Source: W-Chloroflexi-9 sp045863195 (GTDB lineage: Bacteria; Chloroflexota; Dehalococcoidia; UBA2979). From it: 56,914 nt of DNA. Positions 8,524-15,976 of this stretch are shown piece after piece. Location: assembly GCA_045863195.1 (NCBI GenBank), contig BTUI01000018.1, positions 1 to 56,914 on the forward strand. The letters are read 5' to 3'. Position 1 is the stretch's first letter. The number at the start of each line of letters is the position of its first letter. The notes beneath the pieces are model-generated. The model ran no database searches and was not told the origin of the DNA. It saw nothing but the letters and a program-made list of their open reading frames with translations. The position numbers and the translations under genes were made by a program.

Positions 8524-8820
8524 CTACTCCAGCACCCACTCCTCCACGGCCGTGTCGATGACCTCGCCCTCACCGAGGAGGGTGTCGTCCACGAAGCGCC
8601 GCGCGGCGTCCGCCAGCGCCCGAGCGGTGGCGACGTCTCCGGAGACGGTCGCGAACCCCACCTGCGCGCGCCCCACGTGGTCCTGCAGGCCCACCTCCGC
8701 CACGGAGAGGCGGAGCCGCGTCCGCATCCGCTCCACCAGGGAGCGGATCACCGCGCGCTTCTCCTTCAGGGAGTGCGAGGCGGGGAGTTCGATCGTCAGC
8801 AGGACGGAGACGGTGACCAC
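8524..8820 (-). CDS. DUF503 (YlxP-like) protein
   Basis: 98 residues from a GTG at 8820. The sequence (VTVSVLLTIELPASHSLKEKRAVIRSLVERMR, then a QDHVGRAQVGFATVSGD stretch) fits the DUF503/YlxP family, small ferredoxin-fold proteins often encoded near infB and rbfA. Function is not established; a ribosome-related role is suggested by that common context, not by this sequence. Here it is the last gene of a minus-strand group with scpB and the AmaP-like protein, 20 bases after scpB. Confidence 0.8.
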   Translation of the reverse strand: MVTVSVLLTIELPASHSLKEKRAVIRSLVERMRTRLRLSVAEVGLQDHVGRAQVGFATVSGDVATARALADAARRFVDDTLLGEGEVIDTAVEEWVLE

Positions 8821-8840
8821 GGGCGGAGCGTAGCGCGCTG

Positions 8841-9836
8841 CTACGCCTCGGAGTTCTCGTCGTCCGCCTGTTCGCGGTCACGCTGCGCCTGGAGCGCGTG
8901 CTCTGCCGCGTCGGACAGTGCCTGGAGATCGTCCGGGATCTCGATGCTCGCCGCGGCGACCACCTCCTCCGGCGTGGGCAGCGCGTCCGGCTCGCCGGTC
9001 GGCGCCTCGCCCTCCGCGGGCGCATCCGGCGCGGGCGGCGTGAGCGCGGCGATGACCTCCGCCTCGTCCAGCCCGAGCTGCTGGCCGATCTCCGCCGGCG
9101 GCAGGTCAATGTCCTCCGGCAGCGCCGGCAGTTGCCCGGTGCGCTCGAGGCCGAAGTGTTCGAGGAAGCGCTGCGTCGTCCGGAACAGCATCGGGCGGCC
9201 GGGGCCGGCGGCGAAGCCGGCGGGCTCGATCAGCCCGCGTGCGCGCAGCGTGGCGACGGCGCCGTCGCTGCTGACGCCACGCACGGCGTCCACCTGGCCG
9301 CGCGTGATTGGCTGGCGGTAGGCGATGATCGCGAGCGTTTCGAGGGCGGCGGTGGAGAGGCGCTTGTTCGCCTCCAGCCCCAGGAAGCGCTCCACGTGCG
9401 GGGCCGCTTCCGGCGCGCTGGTCAGTTGCACGCCCTCCGGCCCGCGCTGCAGGCGGATGCCGCGCTCGCCGCTCCGCAGTTGCTCGGCCAGCGTGTCGAG
9501 CGCCTTCTCGCACGTCACCACGGAGACGTCCACGGCCCGCGCGAGGTAACCCGTGTCGATCGGGTGGTCGGCGACGAAGAGCAGCGCCTCCAGCAGCGCC
9601 GGCAGCTGCGCGAGGTCCTCGAACAGCGCGGGCTGCTCCGGCGCGGCGTCCGTCTCGATCACCTCGATGGCCGGCTCGTCCGCGTCCGGGAGCGGCTCCG
9701 GCTCCGCAGCCGCCTCGGGCGTCTCCGGCTCGTCGGCGTCGAACGGCCGGGGCGGCGCGACGACACGCGGCGGGGATGCGGCCCCGGCGTCCGTCGTCGC
9801 CTCGTCGCGCGCTTCGTCCATCGCCTCGTCAGTCAC
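8841..9836 (-). CDS. scpB: Segregation and condensation protein B with long acidic ends
   Basis: 331 residues. ScpB is the winged-helix dimer that, with ScpA and SMC, forms bacterial condensin. The core (about 80-245) has ALLEALLFVADHPID, LETLAIIAYRQPITR and VDAVRGVSSDGAVATL, the standard ScpB signatures, followed by TTQRFLEHFGL. The N-terminal 75 and C-terminal 80 residues are Glu/Asp/Ala/Pro-rich and look disordered, making the protein much longer than the usual 180-200 residues. The start overlaps the upstream gene's end by eight bases, suggesting translational coupling. scpA, normally adjacent, is not in this window. Confidence 0.92.
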   Translation of the reverse strand: MTDEAMDEARDEATTDAGAASPPRVVAPPRPFDADEPETPEAAAEPEPLPDADEPAIEVIETDAAPEQPALFEDLAQLPALLEALLFVADHPIDTGYLARAVDVSVVTCEKALDTLAEQLRSGERGIRLQRGPEGVQLTSAPEAAPHVERFLGLEANKRLSTAALETLAIIAYRQPITRGQVDAVRGVSSDGAVATLRARGLIEPAGFAAGPGRPMLFRTTQRFLEHFGLERTGQLPALPEDIDLPPAEIGQQLGLDEAEVIAALTPPAPDAPAEGEAPTGEPDALPTPEEVVAAASIEIPDDLQALSDAAEHALQAQRDREQADDENSEA

Positions 9837-10476
9837 GCAGCCGTCCCGCCCTCAGGTCCAGTTCGTCGTAGCGGACATCCACCAGCGGCAGTTCCGCCAG
9901 CGGGAGCCCCAGGCGACGCAGCAGCGCCGCCGCCTCCGCGTCCACCGCCTCCAGCACCTCGTCGATGCGCGCGTCGCGGGTGACCCGCAGCCACGCATAC
10001 AGCCGGAGGCCGTGGCGGCCGCGGTTCTCCACCCGCACCTCCACGGCGCGGGTGTCGGCGCGACCCTCGAGCGCGTCACGAAGCGCGCCCGCGATCTCGT
10101 CGACCGCCATCCTCGCACGGCCATCGGACAGCCGCACGGCCCGCCGCGGGTGCGTGGCGCGCCCCCACGCCGCCGCGAACGCCAGCGCGGCGAACGCGAC
10201 GAGCACGACCGTCACCGCCGCCTGGCCTCGCTCGTCCGTGCGTGCGAGGAGCCACGAGGCGCCGTCGCGGACGCTGCGCAGCGCCTCGGTCGGTGCGATC
10301 CAGGTGAGGGCGATGAGGGCCGCGCAGGCGAGCGCCGTCCAGATCGCGCCGCGGTAGAACGCCAGGCGTCGCGGACGCGGCGCGCGGTAGGCGATGGGCG
10401 GCGCGGCCTCCGGCTCCGGGTCGGTGAGCCGCCGGAAGTGCGGGAGGGGACGAGGGGGCTCGTGGGTGGTCGCCAT
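9829..10476 (-). CDS. Membrane protein with AmaP/Asp23-like domain
   Basis: 215 residues from ATG 10476 (the frame is open further upstream, but the first plausible start is MATTHEPPRP). Two hydrophobic segments at about 44-62 and 82-100 flank a short loop; the rest is a soluble domain of about 105 residues alternating short strands (VEVRVENRGRHGLRLYAWLRV) and ending VRYDELDLR. This layout resembles the AmaP membrane anchor of Asp23 alkaline-shock proteins. Function is uncertain; cell-envelope stress is the family association. Its 3' end overlaps scpB by eight bases. Confidence 0.6.
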   Translation of the reverse strand: MATTHEPPRPLPHFRRLTDPEPEAAPPIAYRAPRPRRLAFYRGAIWTALACAALIALTWIAPTEALRSVRDGASWLLARTDERGQAAVTVVLVAFAALAFAAAWGRATHPRRAVRLSDGRARMAVDEIAGALRDALEGRADTRAVEVRVENRGRHGLRLYAWLRVTRDARIDEVLEAVDAEAAALLRRLGLPLAELPLVDVRYDELDLRAGRLRD

Positions 10477-10591
10477 GCGGGGTCGGCTCCGGCCCGGCAC
10501 ACGCCACGCGTGCCGGCTCTGGTCCCCCCGCCCGAAGGTGACCGGCCCGCCGGACAGCGGCTGGCCGGTCACCATCGTACGATCCCGGCCC

Positions 10592-11377
10592 ATGATCGTG
10601 GACATCCACACACACATCTTCCCGCCGCGCCTCATCGAGGCCCGCGCCCGCCTGGCGGACGCCGACCCGGCGTTCGCCGAGATCTACCGCGACCCGAAGG
10701 CGAAGATGGCGACCGCCGAGGACCTCCTCGCGTCGATGGACGCGGCCGGCGTGGACGTGTCCGTCGCGTGCGGCTTCTGGTGGCGCGCCCCGGCGGTCGC
10801 CGCCGAGCACGCCGCCTACCTCGTGCAGGTCGCCGCCGTGTCCGGTGGGCGCATCGTGCCGTTCGTGCCGGGTGTGCCGGTGCCGGGCGCCGCGGGCCTC
10901 GGCGAGGTGCGCGAGGCCGACCCGGCGCGCATCGAGGCGGGCGGGCTGCCGCTGCTGGTGCATGCGTCCGAGGAGGCCGGGCACGCGTACCCCGGCAAGG
11001 CGGGCGGGCTGTCGCCCGGCGGCATCTGGCGGCTGCTGGAGTCGCAGCCCGCAGCGCGCGTGATTGCGGCGCACTGGGGCGGCGGGATGCCGTTCTTCGC
11101 GCTGATGCCGGAGGTGCGCGCGCACATCGAGGCCGGACGTCTGATCTTCGACACCGCCGCCAGCGCCTACCTGTACGACCCGTCCGTCTTCCGCCTCGGC
11201 ATCGCGCTCGCGGGCCGGCAGGCCGTGGCGTGGGGCTCCGACTTCCCGCTGCGCTCGCAGGCGCGCGACCGAGCGGAGGTCGAGGCAGCCCTGCCGGACG
11301 AGGCCGACCGCGCCGCCGTCCTCGGCGGGAACGCCGCGCGCTTCCTGCGCCTGCCCGCCGCACGCGCGGACGCGTAG
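10592..11377 (+). CDS. Amidohydrolase-2 family metal-dependent hydrolase
   Basis: 261 residues from ATG 10592. The start carries the HxH metal motif (MIVDIHTHIF); a later HWGGG and the GSDFP aspartate near the C-terminus complete the TIM-barrel metal site. Members include decarboxylases and hydrolases of cyclic compounds; the substrate cannot be read from sequence. A TACGAT box at 10578-10583 lies eight bases from the start with no ribosome binding site, so a leaderless message is likely. It is divergent from the AmaP-like gene and followed five bases later by thpR, probably in the same transcript. Confidence 0.8.
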   Translation: MIVDIHTHIFPPRLIEARARLADADPAFAEIYRDPKAKMATAEDLLASMDAAGVDVSVACGFWWRAPAVAAEHAAYLVQVAAVSGGRIVPFVPGVPVPGAAGLGEVREADPARIEAGGLPLLVHASEEAGHAYPGKAGGLSPGGIWRLLESQPAARVIAAHWGGGMPFFALMPEVRAHIEAGRLIFDTAASAYLYDPSVFRLGIALAGRQAVAWGSDFPLRSQARDRAEVEAALPDEADRAAVLGGNAARFLRLPAARADA

Positions 11378-11382
11378 CGGCG

Positions 11383-11967
11383 GTGCGCCTCTTCGTCGCG
11401 ATCGAGGCGCCGGAGGCGTGGCGTGACGCGCTCGCGGCGACGCGCCGCGCGCTGCCCTCGGACGTCGCGCGTTCGCTCCGCTTCGTGGAGCCGCGGCTGG
11501 CGCACGTCACGCTGAAGTTCATCGGCGAGGCCGGCGACGACGCGCCGGGACGGCTGCGCGACGCACTCGATGCGGCGGTGCCGCCGTTCGCGATCCCGCT
11601 GCGCCTCGGCCGCGCCGGGACGTTCGGCCCGGCGGCGCGGACGCAGGTCGCGTGGCTCGGGATCGAGGGCGACCTGGACGGCCTGCGTGCGCTGGCGGAG
11701 CGCGTCGACCAGGCCGTGGCGACCGCGCTCGGCCTGCCGCGTGAGTCCCGGCCCTACTCGCCGCACCTCACGTTCGCCCGCGTCCGGAGCAGCGCCACGG
11801 CGGAGGAGCGACGCGCGGTGGCGGAGGCGGTCGCGGCGCTGCCGCCGCCGCCGCCGAGCGCCTTCGAGGCGAGGCAGGCCGTCGTCGTGCACTCGATCCT
11901 CGGGCCGGACGGGCCGCGCTACCGGGTGCTGTCGCACCACGGGACGCCGGGCAACGGGGCGGTGTAA
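11383..11967 (+). CDS. thpR: RNA 2',3'-cyclic phosphodiesterase (LigT/ThpR)
   Basis: 194 residues from GTG 11383. This two-histidine phosphoesterase opens 2',3'-cyclic phosphates on RNA. Both catalytic H-x-T-x motifs are present: HVTL at 41-44 and HLTF at 128-131, with the expected spacing. MRLFVAIE at the start and LxFIGE after the first motif are typical. The GTG start follows the amidohydrolase stop by five bases with a GCGGCG upstream that is a poor Shine-Dalgarno sequence, so coupling with the preceding gene is likely. Confidence 0.9.
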   Translation: MRLFVAIEAPEAWRDALAATRRALPSDVARSLRFVEPRLAHVTLKFIGEAGDDAPGRLRDALDAAVPPFAIPLRLGRAGTFGPAARTQVAWLGIEGDLDGLRALAERVDQAVATALGLPRESRPYSPHLTFARVRSSATAEERRAVAEAVAALPPPPPSAFEARQAVVVHSILGPDGPRYRVLSHHGTPGNGAV

Positions 11968-12065
11968 CGCCTCGTGATCGTGCGCGCAGGCACGATGTTG
12001 ACGGGCGGGAACGCGGCGGAGTAGCGTCCGCCTCAGCCAGTCAGTCCGGAGGACAGGGGCGTCCA

Positions 12066-12146
12066 ATGGATCACTCGGTTCGGTGTTCTCCCCAACGTGA
12101 CGTCGCGGTGTGCCGCGACGTTGTTTGTTTCCAGGGGCCCCGATAG
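12066..12146 (+). CDS. Possible leader peptide before the SWIM-finger gene
   Basis: A 26-codon frame opens at ATG 12066, 13 bases after GGAGG (12048-12052), and ends at TAG 12144-12146, which is itself part of the TAGGAGG ribosome binding site of the next gene. A terminator-like hairpin (12100-12121) lies inside it. The layout suits translational or transcriptional attenuation, but the peptide is short and has no diagnostic codon run. This could be chance. Confidence 0.3.
   Translation: MDHSVRCSPQRDVAVCRDVVCFQGPR
12100..12130 (+). terminator. Hairpin plus T-rich tail between thpR and the SWIM gene
   Basis: A 9-bp perfect stem ACGTCGCGG/CCGCGACGT (12100-12108 and 12113-12121), loop TGTG, followed by TGTTTGTTT. 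It could end the amidohydrolase-thpR transcript or act as an attenuator 30 bases before the SWIM gene. Confidence 0.55.
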
Positions 12147-12159
12147 GAGGAGTCGGCTG

Positions 12160-12399
12160 ATGCACTCGGGCATGATCGGGAAGATCGACAAGGCGCACCG
12201 CTACGCACAGGAGCGGGACCGCTTTGAGATCCAGGCCATGTCGATCCGCGTCCACGGGGACAACGGCGACCACACCGTGACCTTCTCGGAGGGCCGCTGG
12301 CGCTGCGAGTGCGACTTCTTCCGTAGTCAGGACACCTGCGCCCACACCATGGCGCTGGAACTGGTGCTGGACGGCATGAAGGCGCCCGTCGCCGCCTGA
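12160..12399 (+). CDS. Small SWIM zinc-finger protein
   Basis: 79 residues from ATG 12160, nine bases after a consensus AGGAGG (12145-12150), which decides the start over an upstream in-frame ATG at 12097. The C-terminal half carries a SWIM finger, C49-x-C51-x8-C60-x-H62, in the context WRCECDFFRSQDTCAHTMALE... A SWIM domain binds zinc and can contact DNA or proteins; no other domain is present. The first half (KIDKAHRYAQERDRFEI) is probably helical. Role unknown; transcription is possibly controlled by the hairpin leader. A terminator follows at 12427-12446. Confidence 0.75.
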   Translation: MHSGMIGKIDKAHRYAQERDRFEIQAMSIRVHGDNGDHTVTFSEGRWRCECDFFRSQDTCAHTMALELVLDGMKAPVAA

Positions 12400-12426
12400 C
12401 CGCCAGCCCTCGACGTATGCACGAGC

Positions 12427-12446
12427 GGCCGGGCACACGCCCGGCC
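12427..12446 (+). terminator. Terminator after the SWIM gene
   Basis: Perfect 8-bp stem GGCCGGGC/GCCCGGCC with ACAC loop (12427-12446), followed by TCTCCGTTTCTCC. Confidence 0.65.
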
Positions 12447-12484
12447 TCTCCGTTTCTCCTGGGTGTGGCGAGGTCGGTCGAGGG

Positions 12485-13258
12485 CTATGGCGCCGGCGCG
12501 ATGAAGAGCGTGACGGCCGTCCCCGCGTCGAGCGGCGTGCCCGCCTCTGGCTCCTGTTCGACGACCGTGCCGGGCGCGCCGTTCCCCGTCCCGCTCGCGA
12601 TCAGCGGCGTGACGCCCAGGCCGTCCAGGACGCGCTCAGCCTCCTCGCGCGTCACGCCGGTGAAGTCGGGCATCTCGCCCGCCTCGAACGGTGGCACAGT
12701 CGCGGTGATCGCGGGGGTCGCGATGGCGGTGGTGGCGGGCGCGCTGGATGCCGGCGTCTGGAGGACGGTCAGCCCGTCCTCGGGTGCTTCGTCGCCGCCG
12801 AGTCGCGGGAGGACGAACAGGGCGATCACCGCGAGCACGACGACCACGGCGATCGCAGCGAGGAGCGGCGCGTTCATCGCCGGCAGCGCCGGGAGCGCGG
12901 GCGGCGCGGTGCGCCGCATGCCGGGCATCGGCTCCAGGCCGGCCGGGCGCGGCAGATCCGACGGGATCGCGGCCACCGCCTCCTCCGGGTCGAGCCCGAG
13001 GTAGCGCGCGTACGAGCGCATGAAGCCGCGCGCGTACACCGGCGCCGGGATCACCTCGAAGCGCGCGCCCTCCAGCGCCTCCAGGTAGAGGCGGTTGATG
13101 CGCGTGGTGTGTTCCGCATCGCCGAGGGAGAGCCCGCGCGCGAGGCGTCGCTCGCGCAGCAGGCGGCCCATCTCCACGGCGCGCTCAGACCGCGCGGCCG
13201 CCTGCTCGGGCGTGTCCGCGTCGCGCGGGGCGCGCTGCAGGCGCTCGGTCCACTTCAT
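12485..13258 (-). CDS. RodZ-like HTH, membrane and PASTA protein
   Basis: 257 residues from ATG 13258. Residues about 28-90 are a RodZ-type helix-turn-helix (MGRLLRERRLARGLSLGDAEHTTRI, YARGFMRSYARYLGLDPEE). A hydrophobic membrane span lies near 129-150, then a Thr/Ala/Pro linker, and a C-terminal PASTA domain (about 190-257; PDFTGVTREEAERVLDGLGV, VVEQEPEAGT). RodZ links the actin-like MreB to the cell-wall machine; PASTA domains bind cell-wall muropeptides. The combination suggests a cell-wall or shape role with the HTH in the cytoplasm. HTH-RodZ with a C-terminal PASTA is a known arrangement in Chloroflexi-type genomes as far as I recall. Confidence 0.75.
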   Translation of the reverse strand: MKWTERLQRAPRDADTPEQAAARSERAVEMGRLLRERRLARGLSLGDAEHTTRINRLYLEALEGARFEVIPAPVYARGFMRSYARYLGLDPEEAVAAIPSDLPRPAGLEPMPGMRRTAPPALPALPAMNAPLLAAIAVVVVLAVIALFVLPRLGGDEAPEDGLTVLQTPASSAPATTAIATPAITATVPPFEAGEMPDFTGVTREEAERVLDGLGVTPLIASGTGNGAPGTVVEQEPEAGTPLDAGTAVTLFIAPAP

Positions 13259-13277
13259 GCCTCGCGACGCCCCGGCC

Positions 13278-14324
13278 CTACGCCGGATCCACGCCGGCGA
13301 ACTGCACCAGGGACTTCAGGCCGTCCAGCGCCAGCCGGGCGGTGTATGCCTCCGGCGCGTGCTCCACGTCGTACCGGTTCGTCACCACCTCGTCGATGTG
13401 CGGGGTCTGGCTGAGGAGGTGCGTGGTGCGCCGGTACTGGTCGGTCGTGGCGTTCTGGCTGCCGGTCAGGGTCACCTCGCCGTAGTGCACCAGGTTCGGG
13501 TCGAACGGCACCGGCGGTGCGCCCTTCGCGAAGCCCGCGAAGAGGTTCACCACCCCCTGCGGGCGCACGTACGAGAGCGCCGGCGGCACCATCTCGCCGA
13601 TGCCGACTGACACAATGACCGCGTCCGCGCCTTCGCCCGTGGTCGCCTTCACCGCGCCGGCGACGTCGTCCGTGGCCGGGTCGAGGACGAGGTCCGCGCC
13701 CCAGCGCCGGGCGATCGCGCGGCGTTCCGCGACCGGCTCCGTGACGATGATCGGCCCGGCGCCGAGCGCGCGGCCCAGCAGCAGGTGGAGCATCCCCATC
13801 GGCCCCGCGCCCATGATCACCATCGAGGCCCCCGCGCCGACCTCGCACAGCTCGAGCGAGGCGAGCGTGCAGGCGGCCGGCTCCGTGATCGCCGCCAGGT
13901 CCAGCGGCAGCGCGTCCGGGACGCGGATCACATGGCCGGAGGAGACCAGGCTGGCGGGGACGAGCAGGTGCTCCGCGAAGCCGCCGTCCAGGTCGTAGCC
14001 CAGCGTCTTGCGCTCCACGCACCGGTTCCGCCGCCCGAGCAGGCAGTAGCGGCAGCGGTTGCACGCGACGATCGGGCAGAGGATCACCCGGTCGCCCTCG
14101 GCGACGCCGGTCACGCCCGCGCCGACCTGGTCGACCACGCCGGCCACCTCGTGCCCCGGGATCACGCCTGGAGCCGCGAACTTCTCGCCGCGGTAGACCC
14201 GCACGTCCGAGGCGCAGAGGGACGCCGCCGCGACGCGCAGGCGCACCTCGCCGGGCCCGGCGACCGGCGTCGGCCGGTCTTCCACGGTCACGTGGCCGGG
14301 GGCGTGGAAGATGGTGGAGCGCAT
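13278..14324 (-). CDS. Zinc-dependent alcohol dehydrogenase (MDR family)
   Basis: 348 residues from ATG 14324. Medium-chain dehydrogenase with catalytic zinc ligands in SLCASDV (Cys) and GHEVAG (His-Glu), and the structural zinc lobe CNRCRYCLLGRRNRC. The Rossmann segment GAGPMGMLHLLLGRALGA gives NAD(P) binding. The sorbitol/threonine dehydrogenase branch is the closest by style. The substrate, probably a polyol or amino alcohol, cannot be fixed. It stands alone, 19 bases before the RodZ-like gene on the same strand. Confidence 0.85.
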   Translation of the reverse strand: MRSTIFHAPGHVTVEDRPTPVAGPGEVRLRVAAASLCASDVRVYRGEKFAAPGVIPGHEVAGVVDQVGAGVTGVAEGDRVILCPIVACNRCRYCLLGRRNRCVERKTLGYDLDGGFAEHLLVPASLVSSGHVIRVPDALPLDLAAITEPAACTLASLELCEVGAGASMVIMGAGPMGMLHLLLGRALGAGPIIVTEPVAERRAIARRWGADLVLDPATDDVAGAVKATTGEGADAVIVSVGIGEMVPPALSYVRPQGVVNLFAGFAKGAPPVPFDPNLVHYGEVTLTGSQNATTDQYRRTTHLLSQTPHIDEVVTNRYDVEHAPEAYTARLALDGLKSLVQFAGVDPA

Positions 14325-14505
14325 GGCAGACCTCGGTGGTGGCGCGTCACCCCCGCGTCGAGGGATCGAGGGCCAGTATCGCAGCCTGCGGGCGCTGGTG
14401 GGCGGCTCGATGCCGGACGTTCGTCATCGCGGTTGTGTGACCGAAGGGGTGTCCTGCCAGCACCACCATCGCGATGCTGGGCCGGTGCGGTTCGGAGGTC
14501 GAGCG

Positions 14506-14994
14506 ATGCGGCGATGGGGTCTGTTGGCGCTGACGGTGACGGTCGGGCTGGTCAGCCTGGGGGCGATCGGGGATCGCTGCACCGATAACCTGCCGGTGGA
14601 TCAGGAACTGGGTGTCCAGGTCGGCTTCATGAACCGTTCGGACACGCCCATCCAGATGTGGCTGGGCGATGACTCCGCGCCACCCGCTGGCGTCGCAACG
14701 TCCGTCGAGCCCGGCGGCCTCCTGTTCTGGAACGCCCGGATGAACGTGCAGCTGAACCCGCAGGGAGCTGAGCAGCGGCTACCGACCATCGAGGAGTGCC
14801 TCGCGTCAGACAGCCTTGCCGGGAGCATCTGTGAGTGGGCCGATTCGCTCAAGGGCTGGGTGCTCGTGAACGGTGAGACGAAACGCTGGGAGTTTAGCCG
14901 GGCCGACTTGAACCAGCGCGTACGGGTCTCGACCGCCATCTACGTGCCGTGGGACGGCACCCGCGCGACCGTGGTGAACAGCCTGAGCAACTGA
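14506..14994 (+). CDS. Secreted protein of unknown function
   Basis: 162 residues from ATG 14506, chosen because GGAGG (14494-14498) lies seven bases upstream and because it starts a clear signal peptide (MRRWGLLALTVTVGLVSLGAIG). Residues about 24-162 are a soluble domain without recognised motifs; a Cys pair (C25, and Cys residues near 104 and 113) could form a disulfide. It is not a canonical lipoprotein: the Cys after the signal is preceded by IGDR. An inverted repeat CCAGCA/TGCTGG (14457-14480) sits in the leader. A terminator follows at 15019-15042. Confidence 0.7.
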   Translation: MRRWGLLALTVTVGLVSLGAIGDRCTDNLPVDQELGVQVGFMNRSDTPIQMWLGDDSAPPAGVATSVEPGGLLFWNARMNVQLNPQGAEQRLPTIEECLASDSLAGSICEWADSLKGWVLVNGETKRWEFSRADLNQRVRVSTAIYVPWDGTRATVVNSLSN

Positions 14995-15018
14995 TCCCTG
15001 TTCCACCCGAAACGAAGC

Positions 15019-15042
15019 GAACCCCCGCGTCAGCGGGGGTTC
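15019..15042. terminator. Hairpin between convergent secreted protein gene and rpsT
   Basis: Perfect 10-bp stem GAACCCCCGC/GCGGGGGTTC with GTCA loop. On the minus strand it is followed by GCTTCGTTTC, so it most likely also ends rpsT. Confidence 0.75.
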
Positions 15043-15088
15043 GTCATGTCGGCGTGCGCGCCGGGGGCGTACTCGCCGCCCTCCGGCC

Positions 15089-15358
15089 TTACTTCGCGAG
15101 CGAAGCGGCCTTCAGGGCGTGCGCCAGGCGCGACTTGCGGCGAGAGGCCGCGTTGGGGTGGATGATGTTGCGGCGCGCGGCGCGGTCCAGCGCGGAGGCG
15201 GCGGCGCGCACGAGCGTGCCCGCGTCCTCGCTGCCGGTGCGGATCGCGGTGCGCGCGTCGCGCACGGCGCGGGCGGCACGGGTGCGGAACGGCTTGTTCG
15301 CCTCGGTCCGCTTGAGAGTCTGACGCACGCGCTTGCGCGCCTGTGCGGAGTTAGCCAT
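15089..15358 (-). CDS. rpsT: Small ribosomal subunit protein S20
   Basis: 89 residues from ATG 15358. S20 is a 30S assembly protein that binds 16S rRNA near the body. It starts MANSAQARKRVRQTLKR and is rich in Lys, Arg and Ala, with the typical helical sequence ending RRNIIHPNAASRRKSRLA. An AGGAGG lies six bases upstream of the ATG (minus strand), which decides the start; the open frame begins further upstream. It stands alone, as is usual. Confidence 0.95.
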   Translation of the reverse strand: MANSAQARKRVRQTLKRTEANKPFRTRAARAVRDARTAIRTGSEDAGTLVRAAASALDRAARRNIIHPNAASRRKSRLAHALKAASLAK

Positions 15359-15423
15359 CGAATCCTCCTGAAACGCAGACGCCAATCGTAGGCCGCCCCG
15401 CGGACAGCGTCTATTCCCCGGGA

Positions 15424-15904
15424 TCAGACCCGGCGGTAATCCGCCTGCACCGCCGGCGCCTCCAGACCGCCCATGCTGGCGGGCAGGATGTTGAACATCC
15501 GCATCTGGAGGCCGTCGCCCGGCTGCGGCTCGACCTCGATCCGCCACCCCCACGGCTCGGAATCAGCCACGCGGTAGGTGCCCGAGGCGGCGACCAGCCC
15601 GCCTGAGCCGTCGCCGTGGAGCGTCATCAGGTCGCGATCCATGTGGAAGGAGTCGCACCACGCCATCTGAACGCCCCCGACCTCGCTCGCCGCGATCAAG
15701 ATGCGCCCGTCCTGAGGTTCGCCCTCGTGCGTCCAGGTGTAGTCGAACGTGACGACCTTGCCGCTCGCGACCGTACCCCAGCGTCGCCTCGGTGGGGCTC
15801 TCGATGGCCGGAGTGCCCGGCTGGAACCAGAGCGAGTTGTGCCCGCTCCACCGACCTGCGAGGTGCTTGAGGTCGTCCAGCGCCATCATGGCGGCAGCGT
15901 ACAC
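15424..15904 (-). pseudogene. Frameshifted DUF1579-like gene
   Basis: Two overlapping frames give one protein. The N-terminal part from ATG 15904 (or 15889/15886) reads MALDDLKHLAGRWSG...EATLG, and the C-terminal part runs from about 15780 to the stop at 15424 (VASGKVVTFDYTW, MAWCDSFHMDRDLM, PWGWRIEVE). Together they resemble DUF1579 proteins. A single extra base (+strand A at 15775, in CCGTACCCC) breaks the frame; removing it gives a continuous reading LGTVASG. Either this is a recent pseudogene or a sequencing error. Function of the family is unknown. Confidence 0.65.
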
Positions 15905-15976
15905 CGCCGGCCCGTGGCCGGGGCGGCGTGCCGGTCACGCAGCCCCGGTTTGCCGCGCGTCACCGGCGGGCCGATC

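Noticed and set aside
12064..12152. Idea that the region is a classic amino-acid attenuator
   Set aside because: The leader frame has no run of one amino acid and the downstream gene is not biosynthetic, so only a general attenuator is kept as a finding.
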